Of a DNA stretch of 45,302 bases, positions 33,786 to 42,779 are shown piece by piece. Made by a program: the position numbers and the translations under genes. This DNA is from an uncultured Myxococcales bacterium. GTDB taxonomy: Bacteria > Myxococcota_A > Polyangia > Nannocystales > Nannocystaceae. The notes below the pieces were generated by a model, which was not told the DNA's origin, ran no database searches, and saw nothing but the letters and a program-made list of their open reading frames with translations. The stretch covers positions 1 through 45,302 of the forward strand of contig CADEGN010000026.1 in assembly GCA_902826865.1 (NCBI GenBank), given 5' to 3'. How positions within the stretch are numbered: position 1 is the stretch's first letter; the number at the start of each line of letters is the position of its first letter.

Positions 33786-34037
33786 CTATGGGCTACGAGC
33801 GGTGGCCTGTTGTTGACGCTGCTGCTCCTCTTGCTCCACCACCGCCGCCATCCCGCCCGCGAGCGCCGCCGACTCCTCGTTGGTGCGCGGCGCGGAGCCC
33901 TTCGGCTCGCAGACGCAGCCGATCCGACCCGCCATGACGACGACGGCGGTCGTCTGCAGTCCCATCATGCTGCACTGACTGTCGCATTGGGCGACGCCAT
34001 CGCTCGGGACCTGGACGCCGGTGCCCCCGACGCCAAC
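33786..34037 (-). CDS. C-terminal part of a small Cys-containing protein (start not found)
   Basis: About 83 codons look genuine: 'VAQCDSQCSMMGLQTTAVVV', 'MAGRIGCVCEPKGSAPRTNE', then a Gln/Glu-rich end. The CDxQC...CVC pattern suggests an exported disulphide-bonded protein. No start codon or signal peptide is visible in the frame; the upstream extension to 34316 is Arg/Pro-rich and overlaps the next gene. The 5' end is missing or frameshifted. It converges on the DUF5682 gene. Confidence 0.4.
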   Translation of the reverse strand, partial: VGVGGTGVQVPSDGVAQCDSQCSMMGLQTTAVVVMAGRIGCVCEPKGSAPRTNEESAALAGGMAAVVEQEEQQRQQQATARSP

Positions 34038-34251
34038 GGACGTCGGGCCCTGTCGTTTGTCGCGCGCCAGCGCGCCGGTCCAGCGTGACTCGGCGGAGCC
34101 CCTGTTCGCTTCGCCACCGGAAGCAGGGCGCGGTCGTCGGGGTTGATCCGGTCGGTACGGTCGAGCACCGTGCGAAGGGCAGGTCGTGTCGTGGCCGGTG
34201 GCGCAGTTGGTCCGATTGGGATGTGGTGTTACGCCACAGCTTCGGAGCTCG

Positions 34252-36194
34252 TCAGTCCACCGTGAGCTCGCAGGTCGACGGATCGAGGTGCGCGCCGGCG
34301 GCGGGGCTCGAGTCATCGGTGACCATCGTCTCGGGGAACTCGAGCACGCCGCTGAACTTCTGTAGGCGTTGCCGCCGCAGCGCGGCGATCGTCAGCACGT
34401 CACGGATCAGCGCCGCAGCGTCGCGTTCGATTCGCGCCGCGCATGCTTGCACGAACGCCAGGACCTGGCTCTCGTGGCTGGCCGCCTGATCGGGAGTCTG
34501 CAGGTGGACGAGCAGCTGGAAGCCGGGCTCGCCTTTCGCGGGGTCGGCGGCCACGAGCCGGGCGATCATCGCGGTGCGCAGAGCGTCGGACGTCGGCAGT
34601 GCTCTGGTCCCGCGCCGCCCGGCGAACGCGTCCGTCGGATCGTCGCCCACCGACGGTGCTCCGCAGCTCCCGCACCCGGGTGCGCCGGAGGAGACCTGGT
34701 TGACGCAGATCTGATCCCACTCCTTGTCGCAACAGAGTCCGTCGAGGGCGCACACGCACGCCTCCACGCCTGGCTCGCTGCAGCCCGGCGTGCTGTGCAC
34801 CGCGCAGCACGGGCCCTTGGCGGGACCCCCGGTGCCACTGTCGTCACCGGTGCTGCCGTCGGTCTCCGCCCCGGTGTCGCCGCCGCCGGGCGGCGCGTCG
34901 AGTTCCGCAAACGTCGGCGCGAACGCTAGCAAGCCGCACCGTGCATTGGAGAACACCGGGCGCGTGAAGTCGATCGCGAGCACGTCCTTCACGAATTCGT
35001 TGTCGACGATCCCTTGTTCGACGAGGAGCCCGACGTAATCGACATCGGACGTGGAGCGTTCGACGTACGTGAAGCCGAAGAAGGTATCGTTCTTGCCGGA
35101 GATGCCCTCGATCCGCGAGCCGACCGACGCGAGCACGCTTTGATACACGGCCGGATCGAAGCGGAGCGCTGCGAACGCGGTGAACGCGGGGTCGTGGAAG
35201 AAGTCGCCGCGGAACCCGTTGACCGGGCTGGGCCCGAACGAGCCGAACTTGGGGCCGCCGGTGCTCTGCAGGTTGAGCTCGGTGTCGCAGAACAGGGGGC
35301 GCAACAGCTCCGCCGTCGAGCCGCCGTGGAGCTCGGTGCGCGCCGGCTCGCCGAGGGCGGCGATTCGAGTCGCGTTCCACGCGCGATTGCCTTTGACGAC
35401 GAGACCCTCCATGTTGACGCCGCCGGCTTTCGTACCGAGGTCGTCCATGCGATCGACCAGCTCGCGCGCCCCCGGCGTGGTGGTGTCGTCCTCCCAATGC
35501 ACCCACGGCGCGTTCAGCTCCTTCATGATCAGGCCGCCGTGCGTGTGGCAACGCGAGCACTCGCGCCCCTCACCGGTGCCCGGTGCGATTACGAAGTCGA
35601 GCGAGCTGCCGTGGAACGTCCACTCGTTGGCCCCACCTTCGCGCCGCAGCGTGTAGTAGTTGAACTGCTGGCTCTCCGCATCGAAGCCCATCATCTCGGT
35701 GTTGTTCTGCGGCAGCTCCTTCGCGGTGGCGCCGTCGATCCCGAACAGCGAGAAGAGCAGCTCGTGCGCCTGACGTTGACCGCATTCCCGCGAGATCACG
35801 ACGCGCATCGCGTCGGGCTCACCGAGCAACTGGCTGCGCTCGGACACGATGCGCGAGAAGAGCCCCGCACGCTCGCCTTTGGCACATGCGCCCTCGACGT
35901 CCTCGCGGCGCAGCTTGTCGATGATTGCCCGAGGTTGTCCGGGCAGGAGCCGGGCCGCTTGAGGACCAGCCGGGCGATCGGGTCCTGCAGCGCCGAGAGG
36001 AAGGCCTCGTTCGGCGCGCGACCGCTCGCGTCGCGCACGTCCTTGCACGCGAAGTCGTCCGGCAGCGGGTCATCGCACTTGGCACCCGCACACGGGGCAC
36101 CCGTTTCGGCGGACTCGTCGTCCGCTCCGCAGGCCGTTGCCATCACGATTGCCGCGAGCCAAACGGCGTGTCCACCAAATGCGACCACGTTCAT
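34252..36194 (-). pseudogene. c-type haem lipoprotein gene with a single frameshift
   Basis: ATG 36194 (AGGAG upstream) encodes a lipoprotein signal ('VWLAAIVMATAC') and runs in frame to 'LKRPGSCPDNLG' near 35930. Coding sense then shifts one base to 'AIIDKLRREDVEGACAKG' and continues to the stop at 34252. Features after the shift are a c-type haem motif 'CSRCH' in 'GRECSRCHTHGG', a central linker, and the Cys-rich Nannocystaceae module 'CCAVHSTPGC', 'VEACVCALDGLCCDKEWDQ', 'CGSCG'. The full protein would be ~645 aa, an exported electron-transfer or surface protein. The shift may be a real mutation or a sequence error. Confidence 0.75.
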
Positions 36195-36491
36195 ACAGGA
36201 ACTCCTACCACACGTGGCCGCTTCGGCGCCGAAGCCCCTCCAGGGCCCGCTCCCCGGCACGCCGCCCGACGTCTCGCCGCTGTCCGCGTCGGTGCCGACG
36301 CCGTCAACGTCGGTCGCGGCGTCGCCGGTGCCGGACGCTGCTGCTTCGGCACCGGCGCGAGCGCAATCCACCATGCTCGGCGTGGCGACATCGAGACGAT
36401 CTCAGCACTCGACACGCCGCGCGGTCCAGCACCCCGCATCTGCTAGGGCCGAGGTTCGGCGACAGGGCAGAGCTCGCGAGCGCTGTTGTGT

Positions 36492-36860
36492 ATGGGCTGC
36501 GGATGGTTCGAGCTTCCCCCGCGCCCAGGGGATCCGATGCGCACCGATCCCGGTCGGGCGCCGACGCCGGTCTGTCGGCGCTGCGGCGATCGGGTGTGGG
36601 GGCCGCTCGCCGAGCCGGAGATTTCCGAGGCGATCGCGCAGCTCGAGCGGCACGAGCTCGCGGCGCGCCACTCTGCTGTGAGCGCTTCGTTCGTGATCGG
36701 AGCGCTGGTGCTCACGGCCCTCAGTTACGTCGCATTCGTGTGGGAGAGCGTGCGGCTCGCGATGCTCGTCGCCGCGGTCGCGGCCGTGCTTGGACTCGGA
36801 CGGCTCGTGCGATGCCTTCCGGGCCCGTGCCACGCCGTTCCGGTGGCATGCGGCCGGCGT
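36492..36860 (+). CDS. Small zinc-ribbon membrane protein, 3' end unresolved
   Basis: From ATG 36492 (TTG 36486) the frame reads 'MGCGWFELPPRPGDP' and 'PTPVCRRCGDRVWGPLAEPE', a possible zinc ribbon, then two hydrophobic helices ('ASFVIGALVLTALSYVAFVW', 'LAMLVAAVAAVLGLGRLV') with high third-position GC. After ~36830 the frame stays open but becomes antisense to the sigma-factor gene, so the true stop is not seen. I place the end at the sigma-gene stop. A frameshift may have removed the natural stop. Confidence 0.4.
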
Positions 36861-38293
36861 CACGGCAAGCGCGCGCACGTGTACATGCCGGCCATCCCCA
36901 GCGAGAACGTGCAGTCCATGAGCGCGTCCTCGGGGCGGACGGGCTCGAACGTCACCGTCGGCGCGACCAGCGTGCGGATGGCAGCCTCCGCGCAGCTGCG
37001 CAGGCGCTCTTTTCCGTGCAGGGCATCGACCATCGCGAGCGCTCCGGTGTCCGGCACGAAGCCGATGCGCACGTCGATCGTCGCGTCGGCACGCGCGTTC
37101 GGGTCGCATTCCGCGATCGCGATGCGGAGGTCGAGACCGAGCTTGTGCTGCGTGACGAGCCACAGCGGTGGGAACTGGTGGATCGCGCGGTGCGAGAGCT
37201 GCCCATCGGCATCGAACGAGAGCTCGTTGGTCGGCATGAAGTGCCAGTCCTCGAGCTCCGGGTCGAGCTCCGGCTGCGCGATGGCCATCGCGAGCAGCGT
37301 CTGCCGGAGACAGTCCTGCTCGGCAGGCGAAACCGCGTCGGCTTGCGTAAGCTCCACCGACTCGACCACCGGGTCGTGCTCGCGCGCGAAGAGCACCATC
37401 GGCGTCACCCGCACGCGTGCGGGTCCCGTGCCGTCTCGGCACTCGGCGAGCTGCTCGAGCGTGGACTCGAACGCGTCGCGGAACGCAAGCTTGGGATGGG
37501 CGGGCCGCGCGGGGGGTAGGGGCATCCTCGCAGCCGTCACCGGGGGCCGGTCGGACGTGGGCGTCGAGTCGCGGCGACGCTCCGAGGCGAGCGGTACGAC
37601 CGTGGGTGCGACCGCATCTCGGGAGGCGCTCGCCATGCGTTTCGGCGACGGCGCCCGCGCGAGCTCGGAGCCGCAGCCGTTGGGCGCGATCGCGATCGCA
37701 CCGAACACGAACATCCCTGCCAGGCCCGCGACCACCAGTGCCTTGGTGCCGACCACCGGAACCTGGCGCTCGCCCACGAACGGCAGCAGCGCGGTCATCC
37801 AGGCTGCACGCCCGCCGCGGCGCTCGTCGAGCTGCTTGCGCATTCGCGCGAGCACGCGCTGCAGCTGTGTCCGCACCGTAGAGGCTGGTCGGCCCAGAGC
37901 CGCAGCGCACTCGGCTGAGGACCGCCCCTCCCAGAACACCAGCCGCAAGAGCGCGCGGTGGTCGTCCGGTAGACGCTCGAGCTCCTCCACCAGCTGCGCG
38001 GCGGCGGTGCGGTCGTCGAACTCCTCCGGATCGGTGGACGAGCCGGCCGCGACCGCACGCTCCCGCGCGCGGGCGCGCGCTGTCGAGCGCACCGTGGAGG
38101 TCGCGTTGTTCCGCATCACCCGCACCAACCACGGCCGCATGGGTCGATCGTCGTTCGGTGGCCGCTTCACCGCCGCGAGCCACATGTCCTGCAGCAGATC
38201 GTCGCTCGCTGCCGCGTCCCGGGTGAGCATCCAGGCCAGCCGCCTCAGCGCGGCGGTCTCGTTCGCGATGGTCTCCGTCGTGAGTCCGTTCAT
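36860..38293 (-). CDS. ECF sigma factor fused to membrane anchor and extracytoplasmic domain
   Basis: 477 aa from ATG 38293 (GGAAG upstream). Residues ~15-75 are sigma-70 region 2 ('DLLQDMWLAAVKRPPNDDRP', 'RPWLVRVMRNN'). Residues ~100-155 are region 4 ('ELERLPDDHRALLRLVFWEG', 'RSSAECAAALGRPASTVRTQ'). A hydrophobic helix follows at ~184-203 ('KALVVAGLAGMFVFGAIAIA'), then ~270 residues with four Cys and beta-rich character ('PTVTFEPVRPEDALMDCTF'). Usual ECF factors stop after region 4 (~190 aa), so this one is probably tethered to the inner membrane with its own sensor. No separate anti-sigma gene is adjacent. Confidence 0.88.
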   Translation of the reverse strand: MNGLTTETIANETAALRRLAWMLTRDAAASDDLLQDMWLAAVKRPPNDDRPMRPWLVRVMRNNATSTVRSTARARARERAVAAGSSTDPEEFDDRTAAAQLVEELERLPDDHRALLRLVFWEGRSSAECAAALGRPASTVRTQLQRVLARMRKQLDERRGGRAAWMTALLPFVGERQVPVVGTKALVVAGLAGMFVFGAIAIAPNGCGSELARAPSPKRMASASRDAVAPTVVPLASERRRDSTPTSDRPPVTAARMPLPPARPAHPKLAFRDAFESTLEQLAECRDGTGPARVRVTPMVLFAREHDPVVESVELTQADAVSPAEQDCLRQTLLAMAIAQPELDPELEDWHFMPTNELSFDADGQLSHRAIHQFPPLWLVTQHKLGLDLRIAIAECDPNARADATIDVRIGFVPDTGALAMVDALHGKERLRSCAEAAIRTLVAPTVTFEPVRPEDALMDCTFSLGMAGMYTCARLP

Positions 38294-38552
38294 CGCCGCT
38301 TCCACGTCACCGAGGCGCGGGCTGTCCCACGGGCGCCGCACTTCTTTGGTCCCCAGGATTCCGTTGGGATGCGGCGCGGGCACGGCCTGACGAGGCAACG
38401 GGCGCTGCGCGGCCGAGCCAGGCCTTGCAAGCGTGTGCGTCGGTGTCGCTGGCAGCGCCCGGGCGCACCGCAGACCCGGACACTGTCGCGCCGGCTCATC
38501 TGCTCGAGGTGTCTGCGTTCGGTGTGCCGCTGCACGCTGCCACTTTCATCGA

Positions 38553-38773
38553 TGGCCGCGACCGCAAGGCTGACGTCGCCCACGCGGAACGACCCCCCTC
38601 GTCATTCGTCGGTTCCGTCCCCCGCGTCCCCGCGCGCGCAGACCCGGCGCGGCTCGCCTCCTCCGCCCGTACGCCCGTACGCCCGTACGCCCGTACGCCC
38701 CTGCGTCCCCCACCAGAACATGGCCGACGACCACCGTGGATGGCGCGCGTAGTTCATGTGAGCATCACGACAC
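38553..38773 (-). repeat. Dispersed intergenic repeat, copy B
   Basis: Homologous to copy A (17858-18057): TCGGTTCCGTC, CCGCGTCC, AGAACATGGCCGAC and TGTGAGCATCACGA occur in the same order, with an added octamer expansion. It lies upstream of the sigma-factor gene, in a stretch with no complete gene (38294-39290). Confidence 0.65.
38666..38697 (+). repeat. Octamer microsatellite (CCCGTACG)x4
   Basis: Four perfect tandem CCCGTACG units inside repeat copy B, absent from copy A. The unit contains the palindrome CGTACG, so the array can fold or slip. Confidence 0.9.
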
Positions 38774-39061
38774 CTTCGTGGCCACTGCCCTTCGGCACTG
38801 GCACCGGCCGCAAACTGCGGCCAGGACTGCGCGCCACGGCGGCGGTGACGCCTCATCGGGCCGTCGGCAATCGTCATCACACCTTCGTCGCAGTTGTAGC
38901 TGCCGCTCTGGCCGATATCTGAGTACATCCACTCGAACGTGCCGTCTACGCCGAACGCGAGGGTCCAGTGGCACAGCACGGGGCCGTTCGAACCGAGGCC
39001 GCACTCGAGCTCGTCGATCCTCGATCGACGAGAACGTGCGTCCGATGACCGACGCGAACAC
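38765..39061 (-). pseudogene. Frameshifted fragment of a small exported-domain gene
   Basis: On the minus strand 'FASVIGRTFSSIE' is in one frame and 'ELECGLGSNGPVLCHWTLAF', 'GTFEWMYSDIGQSGSYNC' in another. At the junction (~39012-39030) GATC-containing bases appear duplicated (TCGATCGAGGATCGACGAG), which explains the shift. The pattern of Cys pair, 'WTLxFxxDGTFEWxYSD' and 'GxYxC' is a small lipoprotein-type beta domain seen in myxobacteria. The sequence then runs into repeat copy B. 39062-39290 shows nothing convincing. Confidence 0.5.
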
Positions 39062-39290
39062 ACCTAGCGTGCTCAGGTCGAGACATTCCGACCGAACTCC
39101 GACGGTCAGCCCGTGGCTAAGCCATCAAGATCAGGAGCGGGGATTCGTCATTTTCGCCCGCAGCCCTGCGTTCACACTCTGCACGCATTCACTCCGCACA
39201 ACTTCTACGTCCGTGTCGCTACGATCGCGCGTCGGTCCGCGCCGGGAGTGATGCGATGGGCGCTCCCCGTCACTATTCATCAGTCGCGGC

Positions 39291-39866
39291 CTAAGCGTGT
39301 TCGGCGCTCGTCGCCCGACAAGACGAGAGGAAGTCATCGAAGCTGTCTCCCACGAGGTACCAGCCCGCTAGCCCCGACAATGGTGGCAGCAATTGTTGAG
39401 TGCGACGAAGTTCCAGGTAGTGCTCGATCTCGGGAGCGAGATCCGCGAACATCGTGTGAAACTTATCGTCCGGCCAGGTGTGCCGCTGTTCCGAATCGCG
39501 TAGCAAAACGCGACCAAGATAAGGATGGTCACGGCCGCATACTAGAAAGAAGAAATCCCCGAACAGAGTCTTCGCAATCGGGGCAGCAATTCCATGGCCG
39601 TCGACAAGTTCGATCGCGTCGATGAGGGATGTCGCGGCTCGCCGATCGCGGGTGAAGCCACAAAAACTGGCGACCACTGTCGCGCGTCCGCACGGCGTGG
39701 GTTCGCGAAACGGAACGTCGGCGTCGACATAGGTAGAGCCGTGTGTGAACACAAAGCGCCGGTAGTCCTGTGGAAGCGTGATCTCGAACCGCGCCTCGAG
39801 CGCAACGAGTTCGTCGGGGGTAGGGTCTCTACGATCTACCGCGGGTTTCGCTCCAAACGACTTCAT
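39291..39866 (-). CDS. SMI1/KNR4 (SUKH) family protein
   Basis: 191 aa from ATG 39866; an upstream GTG 39926 would add 20 residues. The SUKH signature is clear: 'ALEARFEITLPQDYRRFVFT' and 'HGSTYVD' (normally LPxDYxxFLxxxNG), and 'APIAKTLFGDFFFLVCGRD' for the later strands. The family includes immunity proteins against contact-dependent and polymorphic toxins. No toxin gene is adjacent, so it is an orphan. GC is clearly below the window average, in keeping with horizontal origin. Confidence 0.85.
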   Translation of the reverse strand: MKSFGAKPAVDRRDPTPDELVALEARFEITLPQDYRRFVFTHGSTYVDADVPFREPTPCGRATVVASFCGFTRDRRAATSLIDAIELVDGHGIAAPIAKTLFGDFFFLVCGRDHPYLGRVLLRDSEQRHTWPDDKFHTMFADLAPEIEHYLELRRTQQLLPPLSGLAGWYLVGDSFDDFLSSCRATSAEHA

Positions 39867-39960
39867 CACGTCGTCATGTTCTACGCGCACGAGCGCAACT
39901 TTATTGGGTGAGCGCCACGGCGTCAACCGAGTCGGCGGCGCTGATGCTGCCCCGGCTTCG

Positions 39961-40080
39961 TGGACACCTGGAGACGAGAGATGAGAGACAATGTTCGTGC
40001 GGAGTCCAAGTGGCGAGAAGGAAACGCAATCGGTTCACGACGGAGTTCAACGCCGAGGCAGTGCGGCTCCCGCTTCCTAG
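39961..40080 (+). mobile_element. Second remnant of the same IS3-family element end
   Basis: It starts TGGACACCTGG and continues through GAGAGACAATG to 'VARRKRNRFTTEFNAEAVRL' (GTG 40010), the start of IS3 OrfA. Aligned with 6900-7034 it shares the order and most bases, with small indels. Sequence after ~40080 is unrelated. Confidence 0.7.
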
Positions 40081-40103
40081 ACTTCGCTCTCGCTCTGTGA
40101 GCG

Positions 40104-41227
40104 TCACTTCCCGCGGACCGTCTTGCCCGTCGCGGCTCGCTGGGCGGCGCTCACGCGCGCGCGCAACTGCTTCCACCGCTTGTCGCGGCGGAGCATCGCG
40201 AGGTCTTCATCCGCGTCCAGATGAGCGAGATCGGCGAAGCCGGCGTCGACCGCCTTCGTGAGAAGGCGATCGCGTCGTCTGGCTTGCCGGCTAGGGCGTG
40301 GCAACACGCCGCGTTGTACGCGATGTCCCGCTCCAGCTGGGGCGCGGCGTATCGCGGTTCCGCATGCGCCGCCGCATAGAGCTCGGCACACGTCGGGTAG
40401 TCCTTCGCGCGATAGGCCTGCTCGGCCCGCATGCGCGGCGTGGGCGACTGCGCGCACAACTCGACGAACATCGCCCGGTACTCCGCGAGCGGCGGGAGGC
40501 CGACCGCGGTGCGGAGCTCGTCGACCCGCGCGGGATCCTCCAGCGTGTTCGGCTCCCACTCCTCGCCCTTGCAGCCCCCCTGGGTGCCATAGCGCTGGGG
40601 CTTCTCGAAGTTGGTCTGCACGCGATCGTAGAGGTACGCGTAGTTGTTCGCGGACACGCCCCCGGTCGCGACGAGGGGCTCCATGCGCGCCAGCACGTCC
40701 TGTTGCAGGTCGCGCTTGAGGTCCGCGTGCTGCACAAGTAGCCATGCGTTGCGCGAAGCCTCCTCGCCGAACTCCTGGATCGTGAACCACGGATAGCGCT
40801 CCATCAACGCGACGAGATCCGCGGTGTTGGCCCTGTCGACGGACATGAATCGCGAGGCGAAACGCTTCATGAATGCGTCGCGCGCATCACCCTCCAGCTG
40901 TTGCGCCGTGCTCGTGCTGTAGTTGCGCATGAACTGATCGACAACCACCATGTGCGCGAGCTTGCGTTTCACCCACTCGCGATCGGTCGGATCGGCGGGC
41001 TCGGTGAACTTCGCTTCGAGCTTCGCGACCTCGTCGTCGTACTGCTTCAACGCGGCCGTGACGGCCTCCTCGGCAGCCGGGTCGAGTGGGCGCTCGTCCT
41101 GCTTCGCGGCCGCGGGGTCGGCGGCAGCCGCGGGGCTCACGGGGCCGGACGCCGCAGAGGGCGGCTGCGATGCCGCCGGGGGAGCACAACCGATCAGAGC
41201 GACGATGACGAGAGCCGGTGCACGCAT
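40104..41227 (-). pseudogene. DUF6624-type lipoprotein gene with a one-base frameshift
   Basis: ATG 41227 (GAAGGG upstream) begins a lipoprotein signal ('ALVIVALIGC') and an Ala/Pro linker. The main domain matches DUF6624: 'RKLAHMVVVDQFMRNY', 'NAWLLVQHADLKRDLQQDVL', 'NNYAYLYDRVQTNFEKPQRY', 'GTQGG', 'VDELRTAVGLPPLAEYRAMF'. A short TPR-like end follows. Near 40265 the frame breaks: 'HALAGKPDDAIA' should continue 'LLTKAVDAGFADLAHLDADE', which lies one base out of frame and ends at 40104. The site reads GCCTTCTCACG, as though one C were missing. Function of the family unknown. Confidence 0.75.
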
Positions 41228-41526
41228 GGCTACGCCCTTCAACGTCGCAGTGCACCGAGACATATCGCCTCTCATCGTTTCGCGCACCGAGTATGGATGG
41301 TATCGCGGGGCGATGCGCTAGCCGGACTGTGCGAGCGTCGCGTGACGGACCGCCGGATCGTCGACGGCGCTCGCGAGCACGCGCCGGACGCCCTTGCGCG
41401 AGACCGACATCGCGCCGCCGGGCTATCCGGTGAGAGAGACGACCGCCGCTCCCGAGCTCAACGCCTATTTCGTCCGCGCGGCCATAGCCGAGCGGCACCT
41501 GCGTGCCCCGGCGGCTCGGCCGCGGG

Positions 41527-42525
41527 TCAGTTGCCGTCGCCGTCGCCCCAGACGAATCCCATGTTCGCGAGCGTGTCGGCGAGGTCGCGCAGCGGGATAC
41601 CCTCGTGGTGCGGATCCAGTACCTCGACGATCGTTGCGAGCGCCGTGACGGCGCGCTCGACGTCGTCGACTCCGCTACGATCCCGGGCGTGGACGACGAT
41701 GCCGTCCAGCCCGGCGACGCGGGCGGCGGCGAGTTGCACGAGCGTCATGAGGATCCGATCGCCGCCGTACGCACCGCATCCCCAGAATCCCGTGTGGAGG
41801 ATGGCACGCGCGGGCGAGCACGCGCGAACCGCCTGGAACGCGGAGGAGATGGCCACCAGCGCGTACTCGATTTCGCGCAGCTCGTAGCACCCGCGACCGT
41901 TCGCCGGTGCTTCGATCGCCACGATGTTGGAGCGGCTCGCCGGTCGGATCCGCGTGACCGCATCGACTACGACCTCGGCAGGCGCCTCGACGAAGCGTCG
42001 GCCGTACAGGCCCGCGCTCCACGCCGCGTCGAAGTCGCGGTCGGTGGCGATCGCGGCCAGCCGCTGCACGTTCTGGAACAGCACGGGCGTGGGCACGCGG
42101 CTCTCGTCCGAGGTGCACAGGGCATGGCCCTCGCCGAGGAAGGCCTCGCGGATCGACGCGAGGATCGGGTGCTCGGCGACCTGGATCTCGTCCTGCGCGA
42201 ACGCGGCGGCGCCGTAGGCGAGGAACACGGATCGGCTGGCGAAGTTGAGGTGCCAGTGCTCCGACGCGTCGTCGGTCGGATACTCGTACCACGTCGAGCG
42301 CGCCGCGACGGTGCCCGACCAGGTCCCCGGCACGGCGAGATCGGCGAACGGCGGTGCGCGCCAGCGCGTGACGATCACGTCGCCTTCGTGATGGTCCGGC
42401 TCCGAGCACACCGCGCGGTACAGGGCCTGCTTGTTGGGAACGCGTAGGACCGGAGGAAATCGCATCGCCAGGGCGCGCGCATCGAACGTCCAGGTGTTGA
42501 GGAGCTCCGCCTCCCGTGCCGTCAT
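41527..42525 (-). CDS. PARG-like macrodomain protein
   Basis: 332 aa from ATG 42525. Two diagnostic parts of poly(ADP-ribose) glycohydrolases are present in order: 'LNFASRSVFLAYGAAAFAQD' then 'EIQVAEHP' (Q111-D112-E113, aligned with the GGG..QEEIRF loop; the Gly run is degenerate), and 'HTGFWGCGAYGGDRILMTLV' (245-262, aligned with TGxWGCGxFxGD). The second Glu of the catalytic loop is kept and the first is Asp. It may remove ADP-ribose from protein or nucleic acid, or only bind it. No signal peptide. Divergent from the M28 peptidase. Confidence 0.75.
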   Translation of the reverse strand: MTAREAELLNTWTFDARALAMRFPPVLRVPNKQALYRAVCSEPDHHEGDVIVTRWRAPPFADLAVPGTWSGTVAARSTWYEYPTDDASEHWHLNFASRSVFLAYGAAAFAQDEIQVAEHPILASIREAFLGEGHALCTSDESRVPTPVLFQNVQRLAAIATDRDFDAAWSAGLYGRRFVEAPAEVVVDAVTRIRPASRSNIVAIEAPANGRGCYELREIEYALVAISSAFQAVRACSPARAILHTGFWGCGAYGGDRILMTLVQLAAARVAGLDGIVVHARDRSGVDDVERAVTALATIVEVLDPHHEGIPLRDLADTLANMGFVWGDGDGN

Positions 42526-42779
42526 CGTCGCTTGCAAGCATGGCCGCGTATCCGCGAGATCTGACGCGCGTCGACCGAACCCGAGCATCGACGCGCCAGT
42601 CCTTGGGCCGGTCGACTCGTCCTTGGGTCCGGGCGAGTCGTCCTTGCGCGCGGAGAGGCTCTGTGGCTGGTGGCGGCACAACCCATTCCGTGCTCCGCCA
42701 GGCCAACACCAGGTGCGGTATTACGACGTGGAAGCGCCTAGCCGCCCGGAACCACCCTGGGGCGGGGTAGGATTCGCTG
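42526..42779. promoter_or_regulatory. Divergent region between PARG-like and M28 genes
   Basis: 254 bases holding the start regions of two divergent genes. An AGGA about 8 bases before TTG 42780 is the likely ribosome site of the peptidase. No operator recognised. Confidence 0.35.

Noticed and set aside
35014..36681. Long plus-strand frame opposite the haem lipoprotein
   Set aside because: The minus strand holds CSRCH and the Cys-rich module; the plus frame has no recognisable feature.
36860..38390. A plus-strand frame open for most of the length antisense to the sigma-factor gene
   Set aside because: The minus strand has clear sigma regions 2 and 4; the plus frame is Ser/Arg/Cys-rich without motifs and is open because of high GC. 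Only its first part (36492 to ~36830) looks coding.
38666..38697. Possible CRISPR array
   Set aside because: The octamer repeats have no spacers, and no cas genes are in the window.
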